NCBI GenBank assembly: GCA_028622995.1
Contig: JAJQJQ010000010.1
Span: 2,790,001 to 2,854,000, forward strand
Reading direction: 5' to 3'
Length of the DNA stretch: 64,000 bases
DNA from: Panagrolaimus kolymaensis
Lineage: Eukaryota; Nematoda; Chromadorea; Rhabditida; Panagrolaimidae
In this document: positions 12,176 through 22,100 of the stretch, piece by piece
How the letters are laid out: each line of letters starts with the position of its first letter
Position numbering within the stretch: position 1 is the stretch's first letter
The notes under the pieces: generated by a model
What the model was told of the DNA's origin: nothing
The model's input: only the letters and a program-made list of their open reading frames with translations
The model's database searches: none
Position numbers and translations under genes: made by a program

Positions 12176-14015
12176 ATGGGAGAAACAGAATATAATCAAT
12201 ATGTAAAATTTTTACGGTTTTTTTCAACTCGGGTTATTCAATCGGTTGTTCAAGCTCGAATGGGCCAACCCGTTCAGCATAAATGCAATCCAGAACCAGA
12301 TCAAAATGATTGGTTTGCAATTAAAATTGATGAAATTGGGGAAATTGCAGCATATTTACGGTCTCATGTTAAAAAGTTAGTTCTCTTTTTAAAAAAATTT
12401 ATTTAATTATTAATTAAATTTCTTGTTTTCTTTTAGTTATCTTCCTCAAGTTGCATCATTAAATATTGACTTCTTTTTGTATTTAGCAAGCGGAGAAGTT
12501 ATGCCATTGGAAACCTGGGAATTAACTTTTGATCCAAATGAAAAGGATGAAGAAGGTCAATCACAAGTATATTTCACAATGAGTCAATTATTGCGATCAG
12601 TTATCGCTGCTGCTCGAGTAACTCCATGTTATCGTTATTATGTGAAAGAGCAAAGTGCAGATAGCTATGTTGTTATGTATCGGGTTAGTTTCACTATTTG
12701 CATATATGAATTTAATTAATATCTTATAGGTTTATGATGGTAAAGCTGATTTATCACTTTTGGGTGAAAAAAGCAAATCGATCCAATTAGGACGAATTAT
12801 TGGAAAATATGGAACTGTGAAACTCGACCTTCATTACAGAACTGTGCTTGAAATTACGCCAACGGCTTATGATGAAAATTCGGCATCAGTAGTTAGCGAA
12901 ACTCTTCCATGTTTGTTTTCCTCTAGGTTTCATTATTATAATATTTAAATTTTAGCAGGTGAAGTCACTCTTTTCCATCGTCATTCCATAGCCCCGGTTC
13001 CAACAAACAGAATTAGCAAAGATAAATTAAGTCCTCTCTCAACTGGTATTCCTACCTTTACAGCAAATACACAGGTAAATTTTGTTATCTTGTTTTTAAA
13101 AAAATGTTGATAATTTTTGTACCTTTTTAAGGACTCTCCATTCGGTAGTCATAGCTCTCAAACTAAGCTTGGAAGGTCTGTTTCATCTTCAGAAAGTTCA
13201 ACAACAACAGCTAGAAGTGAAATGAAATCAAGTAAAGGAAGCCCTCAAGCATCAAGTAGCTTCCCACAACGAAACAGCGCTCGACGTGCTCGTCTTCGAA
13301 ACAATTCATTTCCGTTTGCCTCACTTTTATATGAATCTCAATACGAGGAAGAAGAGAGACTTGAAAAAGTTGACGAAGATGCAGGTTGAAATTAAATTAT
13401 TTAAAAAAACTTATTTATTGATTTTTATTTAAATTTCAGATCATGCTGCGAATACAAACAGTTTATTAACTCGTTCAACATTAAAAGGAATGGATTCAAA
13501 AATGCATACATCCCCTAGCGCTCCACCAGGTTATATTGAAGAAGTTACGGATAATATGTCGATTAAAGATAGCAAATCATCGGCTTCGCTTGAAGAGAGT
13601 AAAGAAAGCAAAAAATCGGATGATGTCGTAACTGAGCCAAAAAAAGTTTGCGGAGAAGATGAAATGCAATCAAGCGATGATTCATATGTTAAAGTAAGCT
13701 TAATTTCTGCCTTGTTTTTTTCAAAATTTAATTTTTGTTTTTTTGTAGGTTTTTTCATTTGGAGATGACTTAGGCGAAGATTTAACTGAATATGTGAGAG
13801 AAATGCGTCTGGCACCCGTAAATTTAGGTTCATTTTCACAATCTGGTCAAGCAAATATTAATCAACAGGTAAACAATATTTTTTTTATCACCATCTTATG
13901 ATTGGTTATTAATCAATATTGTATTTTATAGTTGGACACTTTCAAAGAAAGAGGTCAATATTATGATCAATTTCTTGCACGCCTTAAAGAAACCAATGAT
14001 GATGATAATAATTAA
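12176..14015 (+). CDS. atg-13: Autophagy protein ATG13 (EPG-1-like)
   Basis: Eight exons: 12176-12375, 12437-12683, 12730-12910, 12959-13074, 13132-13384, 13440-13693, 13749-13868, 13932-14015; 484 aa. The N-terminal ~200 residues form the ATG13 HORMA domain: EYNQYVKFLRFFSTRVIQS, then ...WFAIKID..., LPLETWEL-like PLETWELTFDP, LLRSVIAAARVTPCYRYY, and GTVKLDLHYR. The rest is Ser-rich and disordered, ending in FSFGDDLGEDLTEYVREMRLAP and QLDTFKERGQYYDQF. ATG13 is a subunit of the ULK1/ATG1 complex that starts autophagosome formation. Exon 4 has two adjacent in-frame acceptors (TTTAG and GCAG, 3 nt apart). The downstream dioxygenase begins only 118 nt after the stop, so co-transcription is plausible. 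Confidence 0.9.
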
Positions 14016-14133
14016 ATTGCATTTAATTGTTTCTCTTTTTTTAGCCTTACACTTTTTTCTTTTGTGTGTACATTTTAATTTTTATAATTTGTATAAAATA
14101 TAATTTAATTTTGCTGCTTTTTTTACATAAAAA

Positions 14134-14736
14134 ATGGTTAAAGTTTGGCGAATGAATGAAAATATATCTGATCCTCGAGATGAATGTCAAAAAACGCCAC
14201 ATGAGCCTTTAACTTTGGAAGATTTAGCAGAAATAGGAGTTCTTTATTACCATGTGCCAGAAAAGGCTGGCATTGAAAAGATTGCTAAAGAACGAGGATA
14301 TGATTATCGCGATGAAGTAACTATTAATCGAAAAAAGCTGCCAAATTATGAAAATAAAATTAAACAATTCTTTGAGGAACATTTGCATACAGATGAAGAG
14401 ATTCGATATATTATTGAAGGGCGTGGTTATTTTGATGTTAGAAGTAAAAATGTATGTCTTCAAGTTAAATAGCTTCCGAATTTCTATCGATAGCTTTTTT
14501 AAATTTTATTAGCTACATTTTTATAGGATGAATGGATTCGAATCTTGAGCGAACCAGGAGACCTCCTCATTCTCCCAGCTGGAGTTTATCATCGCTTCAC
14601 TCCTGATCACGATGATTACGTTTACGTCACTCGTTTATTCCGTGGCCTACCAAAATGGGAAGCTCACAATCGTTCAGAAAAAACTGAAACAATGGAAGAA
14701 CGAAAAGCTTATGTAAAGCAAATAAAAAGCAATTAA
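14134..14736 (+). CDS. adi1: Acireductone dioxygenase (methionine salvage)
   Basis: Exons 14134-14451 and 14527-14736 give 175 aa, about the family's usual length. The protein is a single-domain cupin. It shows the metal-binding pattern [11 protein letters not shown] (two His and one Glu) in exon 1 and the second-motif histidine in [10 protein letters not shown] in exon 2, plus the typical start [12 protein letters not shown]. The enzyme converts acireductone (1,2-dihydroxy-3-keto-5-methylthiopentene) with O2 to the 2-keto acid precursor of methionine and formate when it holds Fe2+. It is cytosolic or nuclear. It closely follows ATG13 on the same strand and faces the nitrobindin gene tail to tail, with only 35 nt between the two stop codons. 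Confidence 0.95.
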
Positions 14737-14771
14737 ATTTATTTTTCCTGTCAAATTTATAAAATATTTAA

Positions 14772-16075
14772 TTAATATGGATAATTTTTAACTTTTCTAA
14801 ACATTTTTTTAAATTGTGATATTCTTTTATCAGGAAAAAGTCTGGCTACTGTCATTTCTAAGAATTGTCCTGATCTTTTAAACCTTCGAGTTGCCTAAAA
14901 CATTTTTATTTAAATTTTTTATTAAATTAAATAAAAACTTACTCCTAAAGGCAGAATATCATTATTCATTAAAGGATGAACTTGCATATAACTTATATTT
15001 AAAGTGATTGCATGATTATTAAGTGTTCCTAATTCCACCATGTTGAGACCTTCATTGCTTGAACTTAAAATCGCAATCTCAGGTGGATTTGAATTTGGTT
15101 TAATTGTTAAAAACCCATGAGTTATTCGAATATCATCGCCTTCCCAAGCTGTGCATGTAAGATTCAAGGAAGGAGCTCCAAACATTGGCACTTCCGCTGG
15201 CATAATATCTAAGATTTCTTCATACTCATTTGCAGCCATATCTGTTGGATATCTTAATCCCTTAGCTGCTTGAGAATACCATTTTCCCATCATAAATTGT
15301 AAAGGTTCCAAAGCAGGGGGTAATGGAATCGGACTTAATTCTAAAATTTAATTAATCAATATGCGAATTTCTTTATCCAAAAATGGCTTTCTTTACTCAC
15401 TGACTGATGGATCGGGTACACACATTTTGCAGCTAACCGCGCAATTAATATCAAAGAAATTTGTTTGGGTTTGAAGTACTTCACATTTTTCTTCCATAGC
15501 CCATCGCTCACAACTTTGATAAATATTTCGACAACGTCCTGGAAAAGAAAAAAAGTACAAAGAATGATATAAATCATTTATCCGTGGCGAAAAAACAGGT
15601 GATTTTCAAAATAAAAAACAAATTTTTGTTTAAGAAAAAAAGTGAAAAAAAGGAAGAAAGAAATCCGGTTTTTTTTGCAAAAAAACTGTTGATCATTAAA
15701 AGAGATTTTACCGCCTTTGGCGAAAGTTAAGATTAAAATTTAAAACCGATTTGCCGTGACATTGAATGGAAATAAAAGAAGAAGAAATAAGAACCTACTG
15801 TGACAATAACGTCCCATCCAACCAAGCGGACATTGGCAAGCAACTTTTCCAGGAACACATTTACCACCATTTAAGCATGGATTAAATCTGCATTGCTCTT
15901 TAGAAAATCTTTTAATTACAACTTGTCCAGGAACAGCTAAAATTTTACCATAGATTTTTGGGTATTCAAAAGGGATAAAGGTCTTACCACAAAGTATACA
16001 AAAAATAAAAAATATTAAAGATATTATTGAAACTCTGATCAAACCCGTTAAAATCATTGAAAATAAGCAAAGCAA
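14772..16075 (-). CDS. Secreted EGF + ShKT + nitrobindin-like (THAP4-type) protein
   Basis: Exons 16075-15988, 15936-15799, 15538-15401, 15340-14943 and 14894-14772; phases sum to 294 aa. Residues ~1-29 are a hydrophobic signal sequence ([15 protein letters not shown]). A six-Cys EGF-like domain ([12 protein letters not shown]...[12 protein letters not shown]) comes next, then a six-Cys ShKT domain ([11 protein letters not shown]...CAVSCKMC). The C-terminal ~165 residues form a nitrobindin/THAP4-type heme-binding beta barrel: [46 protein letters not shown]. Nitrobindins bind heme and can isomerise peroxynitrite; whether this one binds heme is not known. The intron 15798-15539 contains the left breakpoint of the tandem duplication (15764), but this copy is complete. 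The 51-nt intron 15987-15937 is open, so retention is possible. The start could also be the inner Met at 16057. Confidence 0.8.
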
Positions 16076-17411
16076 TAAATTGAAAATATGTGAAAATTTA
16101 ATAAATGTTTTATGATGGAAAATTTAATCACAAAAGATTGCGTCGTATAAGAAAAAAGCCGGGTTTTTTTTTAGTTTATACTTTTTCTTCGATGATGGCT
16201 TTCTAATCAACAGAAGCAATGGAAAAAGCTTTCTCTATCTCTTTCCAAACCAAACCAGTGGGAGGACTAAATAGCCTACGGGCAAATGATGAACGGAAAA
16301 TCGCGTTTGAGTTGGGTTTGCTGACACAAGAAATAACTGAGGAAGGAAGGAAGCAGCAAAATGAGAAAAAAAACCGCGCATCATTGACGTTAAGGGCGGA
16401 TTTCTCATTCTGGATATATATATTTACGTGATGAATTGTGATCATGCTGAATGACCGCAACACAATAACAAAGCATATGTGCGCCAAGGGGAAACGGAAA
16501 GATGCTTTGCTTTCGTGAAATAAGTTGGGTTATTAGCGTGGAACGGAAAAGACGTTTTTCTGGTTGGGATAACCAGACGATGCATAATAAGATGATGGAA
16601 AGTGAAGAAAGGTGAAAGTTTCAAAAAACTGTATAGTGAATATAAACAAAATGAAAGAAAAACAAGAAAAAAATATGTAAAAATATTTATACCATAGCGA
16701 AATGAAAAAAAGAAAAGAAAAATTGTGGGTGTAAAAAATTAAGCTTTTTTTCTCACCTTTGTTTTGTATGGCTTACTTGGAATCTTAATATGAAAAACTA
16801 TTTTTGTTGCAATTTCTCACGCTAAAAAAACTCACCTAATAAATAAAACCTTTGACAATAATAAAAAAAGTTAATTTTTTGTCATAAGTTCAAACTCAAA
16901 ATTTCTAAACAATCAAACCATGCGCAAAATGTGACATACATACTGTGGCTCTGTAAAGTTCATTAATATTTAATATTATATTTTAAAAATTAATTTTTTT
17001 TTGCTTTTTTGTTTTCGGTTGCTGAAAGAGCAAAGAAATACATTCATGCTTACTACTTACTTTTTATTTACGCTTGCCAAATTAATTAAATAATTTGAAA
17101 AAGTCATTTTTATGCAGACATTTTTAATCGCTTCTTAGAAATGCCACAATAAAATAACATTCTATTTGTGTTAAAAAAAGTTACCGAAAAATATTTGCCC
17201 CGTAAAAAACTATTACACCTGTCTTTGTGAGCTTTGCTTTAGATTCTACATGGGGTAATAAGAGAAAATATTATTGATATTCCATGAAGAAAAAATAAAT
17301 TGTTGCGGTTAATATTATTTGCGTCATAATTTAATTTGGTTTTTTTTAATTTCTTAACTTATTTCCTATAAAACAGCAATGATTTTTGCTTATTTTTTCT
17401 AGTCTGAAACA
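16076..17411. other. Intergenic region (duplicated)
   Basis: About 1.3 kb lies between divergent genes (nitrobindin minus, chemoreceptor plus). It is AT-rich with A/G-rich purine tracts around 16200-16700. Open frames at 16203-16487 and 16219-16431 overlap each other on opposite strands and resemble no family. It probably holds the promoters of both flanking genes. Confidence 0.45.
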
Positions 17412-18455
17412 ATGTATTACAATGTCAGCGATATTTATGATAAAAATCTTATTTCAATAATTTCCTACATAATGCATTATACATCCATAATTACCATTGT
17501 ATTTACTTTAATATTGATTTATATTATAATTAAAAAGACTCCAAAACAAATGAAATCATTTCGAAATTATTTATTGCCATATATTTTTAATGTTTTAATG
17601 TTAGAAACAGTAATGCTTTTATTTAAACCAATTTTTTTACATCCATATTTTGCAATGATTTCTGCAGATTCTATTATTCAACATAATTTGCAAAGTTCGA
17701 TGGTTATGTTAATTTTTATGTTGTATTTTGCTATGAATTTAGTGGATTGCATTGTTGGAATGTCTGCTGAGCGATATTTTGCTATCAGAAATAAAAATAT
17801 TCTTCGACATTCAAAAAAGCCTATGATAATTTTTGGCATTTTATTTATCTCGAATTTGGCGTTTTTGGTTGTAGGTTTGTCGGCAACTTTTCTTAACAAT
17901 CTTGTGGAAATTGTTTTTCTTTCACCATCCGAAAGTATAAATTACCTTCATTCACATCTTTCTGGGAGTGAAAATGTTCCCGAATTAACTTCAGCCTTAT
18001 TTTTTCGAACTGATAATTCTAATCTCCTGATTACCGGGGCTGGTGGATTTTTATGTTTCGCAGCCATCCGATATTTTGCTGCTACCATTTTTCTAGTTCT
18101 CAATTTCACAACTTCCATTAAAAGTACTACGATTTCAAAAAAGCTTCAAAAAAATAATGCCATGCTTCTTCGATGCACTTATATTCAATTTCTTGGATTC
18201 ATAATGTTGGCAGGCCTTCCCGTGGTAGTTATAGTTGCATCTTTAATTTTAATTCAAAATCCAACTAAACTTCCTGTTTTCGCTGTTTTACTGATGAATT
18301 CTTTTGGATTCTATGATACTTTTGTAACAATTATTTGTATTAAACCTTATCGAATGTTTTTCTTGAAATTATTTAAAATTATAAAATCACAGGATTCTAG
18401 TAGTTATGCAACTCATACTAGAATCCGCATAACTTCTATTCCAAGTATATTGTAA
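17412..18455 (+). CDS. Serpentine chemoreceptor (Str/Srh superfamily), copy 1, intronless
   Basis: A single 1044-bp open frame encodes 347 aa with about seven hydrophobic segments. The first is ~24-45 (IITIVFTLILIYIIIKKTP). It is followed by KQMKSFRNYLLPYI and later by CIVGMSAERYFAIRNK and a C-terminal IKPYRMFFLK. TP-x-QM-x-x-(F/Y)RNYLL after TM1 and PYR after TM7 are typical of the nematode Str/Srh chemoreceptor superfamily. These G-protein-coupled receptors usually sit in sensory cilia; the ligand is unknown. No intron is needed, which is unusual in this intron-rich window. The start follows TTTTTTCTAGTCTGAAACA, a possible splice or trans-splice acceptor. It is identical to the copy at 30214-31257. 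The exact subfamily is not certain. Confidence 0.8.
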   Translation: MYYNVSDIYDKNLISIISYIMHYTSIITIVFTLILIYIIIKKTPKQMKSFRNYLLPYIFNVLMLETVMLLFKPIFLHPYFAMISADSIIQHNLQSSMVMLIFMLYFAMNLVDCIVGMSAERYFAIRNKNILRHSKKPMIIFGILFISNLAFLVVGLSATFLNNLVEIVFLSPSESINYLHSHLSGSENVPELTSALFFRTDNSNLLITGAGGFLCFAAIRYFAATIFLVLNFTTSIKSTTISKKLQKNNAMLLRCTYIQFLGFIMLAGLPVVVIVASLILIQNPTKLPVFAVLLMNSFGFYDTFVTIICIKPYRMFFLKLFKIIKSQDSSSYATHTRIRITSIPSIL

Positions 18456-19109
18456 TTTTAATATTTATATCGAATAAAAATTTTTTTTAAATGTATTGAA
18501 TCTTACAAATTGAATTTATTTTTAAATAAGGATGTAACAATAAAAATGCATTAAAAAAGTTACAAAAAAAATTGGTCTTTAGAAAATGGCGGAAAAATTA
18601 TTAGCACTTTTGATAGGCGTAGTAGCCATCTATATAAATTTTGTAATTTTTATGTTTTTTCGATTATCTCAGTGTAGTGTATAACATGGATTTATTTTTT
18701 GTCCTTTCATTAATTTCTTAAAACCTTGTTTTTTTTAAAAGTTTTCATAAGATTTTTTTTCATCAAAAAATGATACTTTTATTTTCTTCTTGATTAAAAC
18801 TGACATTTATTATATTATACTCTTCTTGTTTACTCACTAATAACTTTTATGGCGTGTATTATTTTGTTACTTTTTTCGCCCACTAAAGGAAGAAGGCTCA
18901 TACTGCTGCCGTCGGCGGCATCCACAATAACATCTTTTTTTAAACCATTCTCTTAGACATTTTTTACTGGCGAAACTAAAGCTTTATGATGAGATAGAAA
19001 TTCAGTCATCTGTTGTTTTACTTTATTATCAAACCCGGAAATTGAAATTATCACTGAAGCATTATATTGGCGTTGGTGGTATCTCTTTGGAGAAATATAT
19101 ACGATTAAA
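18456..19109. other. Intergenic region upstream of the ANKFN1-like gene (duplicated)
   Basis: This is ~650 bp of AT-rich sequence with T runs. A short GC-rich patch (CTGCCGTCGGCGGCATC, ~18907-18923) stands out. No coding exon was recognised. It probably contains the chemoreceptor 3' UTR and the 5' region of the ANKFN1-like gene. Confidence 0.4.
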
Positions 19110-22100
19110 ATGAAATCACGACGGTCGATCATTCGGGCAATTTTATTTGTTGTAAGATTGCAAAAATCTGTTGCAACTCATCACGCGTTTCCTATTCCCC
19201 AAAAGCATCATGGAAGACCTTCTGGGAAAAGAAGAAAATCGCCAGCAAATGAAACTAATCGGAATCGAAGAACATCACCCAGTTGCCCACCATTTTCAAC
19301 AAGTAGTTCAAGTTCGACACCATTTTTTAGACAAAACTCACAAAAATTGAAGAGGTTTGTTTTATTTTTTGTTTAAATAGAATGGATGATAGTTTTAGAT
19401 GTGAATCAACTCGAAATCGACTTCGACAAACCCCCGCTCAAAAACTATTTGCTCGTCATCGAAATAGTGCTCCGACAACAATATTTTTTCGGACACCAAC
19501 TCCTCATATTGATATTATTGAACCAGAATCTATCACTTTTGGTAAATGTTTTTTTCAATTCATATTCTTTTATTTTTTATTTTTTTGACCATAGACGAAA
19601 AATGGACAAATGCTCATGTTGCTTGCTTTCTTTGTTTTCATTTTTATTTTAGCTTCATTAAAAAAAGACAAAAAAAGAGAGCCGACAATTAAACGGCTGC
19701 TGTTTTCGTTCAAATAGAAATGAAAAATTTTAATTTATTGACAAACGTTCACGGACATCTTTAAATTGGTCATGGATCATTTCTCATAAAGTCTTAATTT
19801 ATCAAGCGTAGTAATATTTTTATTTTTAAAAGTTATTCATTAAAATTTTTGGCACTCTCCAACTTTGCTTTCTTGGATCCTTAAAAATCAAAAAAAGACA
19901 TGGCTTAGAAATTATCTTTAATTTTTAAAACTTTTTCCAGTTTGCTTATTTTTTAAGAGTGTTATTTTCAGCTAACATAAAATTTTTATTAAAACTGATA
20001 ATTAAAATAAAAAATTTAGGAATCTAACTTTGCCTTCAATTTTTTAAGACCATTTTTTTTCTTAAAAAAAATCATAAGGAAGATAAAGTGACCCAAGAAG
20101 AATATTTCTTCACCCATTATCAACAAAATGTTTACAATGCTGATTTTTAAGAAAAAACAAAGCACCTGATTTTTGGCCCCAAAAATATCTAAAAAATATT
20201 GCTTAATCACGGACACCTCATCGCTTACTGTAAATTTATGTTTACCTATTTTTCTTCTAAATTTAAAACTTTCTATAAAACAACAAAAAACTTTTAAAAC
20301 TTTCAACGAAATTGTTTCTTCCGTATTTCTGTATAGTTTCATACAGACCAAACACAAAAAAGCAAGGAGGTTACAACCTAAATTCCTACCTTTGTGCCTT
20401 TTTAATTGTCGGTCATTTATCGTTTTTGTGTTTGAATCAAGAGAGTTTTTTCACCTCTTCGTCTACATATTGCTGTCTTATCAACAACTACTTTACTCTT
20501 TTAAAACTAATAAAAAATATTTTCTGCTCTGTTTCACCATATTTCGTTTAGCTATTTTTATGGCTTTTAAAGAAGAACACGACACACTCTTTTTCTTATC
20601 TTTTTTAAGGTGGTGCTTTTCGGAAGCATCAGTTTTTCGTCATTTTTCCACCAAATCTTTTTAACCCTATTTTCACCTTTTCTCATTCATTTTCTTAACT
20701 TTTAATTTTCCAAGTCAAATTTTGTATTTTTTACTTTCGTTTAAAATTTTTCGGAAAAAAGGGAATCGTATCCATTTTTGTCACGCATCAACGCAAACTT
20801 GGATTTTACTTTTTATTTTCTTTTTTGTATCTTTTCTACAAACGCGAGAAGTGAAAAATAGCATTAATTTAGATTGACTCAATTTTTTTATTTTTAATCT
20901 AATAACTTAATTTTGAAAGGTAAAATATTCAGAAAAAAGTCGCTTTTGAGTTTTGTGTCTGTCGAGAAAATCCATTAAAATCAACTATATAAACTCATTA
21001 ACCCTCTTTGTTTTTCTTTCATTTTCTCTGAATCGAAAAAAAATGTTTTTATAAATTTAGGCTTTTTTTATTTAGTTATAAAACAGACTACGTTTTTAGA
21101 AATCTATCTTTGAAGGCAAATAAAATTAACGCAGGTGATTATTGAGTTTTATTTTTTGAAAATGTATTTTGCTGCTATTTTTTTCTTTTTTAGTGTTTTA
21201 AAAGCCAATGATTTTATTTACATTTTATAGTCTAATTTTATTTTTTCTTTCATTTAAAAATATCTTCTGTCCTTTGATTATTTTAGAATCAGTATTTTCT
21301 CAATTAATTTTTTTCTTTGCAAGTTTGTGCAAAAAATAAACTTTATTCACATCTAAAAATTTAGTTTATTTCCGCATTTTATCAATTGCTACGTTTTTTT
21401 ACATCCTTTTAAGAAGGTGCAAAGGTGCTTGCTGCACTGCATGCATTCCTCATTTTATTTTTTATTGTCCATGAGAAAACAACTGATTTTCATTTCTTTT
21501 TTTTCTTTTTCTGATTAATTTTTCCTCTTTTCTTTGCTTGTTTTAACATAGGGCAATGTTGTTCTTCTTGTGACTGTTGTTTGTTACAAAAGCGATTCAT
21601 TTATATTTTTATTTTTGTCGGCATTTTTTTTCACTTCTTTCGCATTTTTGTGTTTTACAAAGTTTTGCTTTTTTCGTTTTACCACCGGCTGTTTTTTAGC
21701 CCTTTCCTAAAAACTTTCATATTTTGTCGCTTACCAAAAATTCAGCTGGTAAAAAAAAAGCAAAAAGCAAAAAATATAATAACTCTCCATTTTTTGACAA
21801 CTTAATTTTTTTTTCTTCACCATATTGAGACTCAAAAAACAAAGTTGTTTATTGTTTTTTTTTTTTTTTCAATGCTGCTGCTTTTTAGCCTCTTACATCA
21901 ATATGGTCCAACCATATGCATTACGGTTGGAAAGAGCTGGAGCAAGTAGCAAACCACAACTTACAATTCATCCAACGATGGCTCATCATTTAGCTTCTAA
22001 AATTTTATTACATAAACAACCAAGTTTAGATGATCGACGAAGCACGTGAGTAATTTAACTTAATTCAAACATTACTTTTTCTTACTAAATAAAGTTTCTT

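Noticed and set aside
20173..20664. 163-codon open frame inside the ANKFN1 intron
   Set aside because: Low-complexity Phe/Leu/Ser/Lys product in T-rich intronic sequence; its presence in both units reflects the duplication only.
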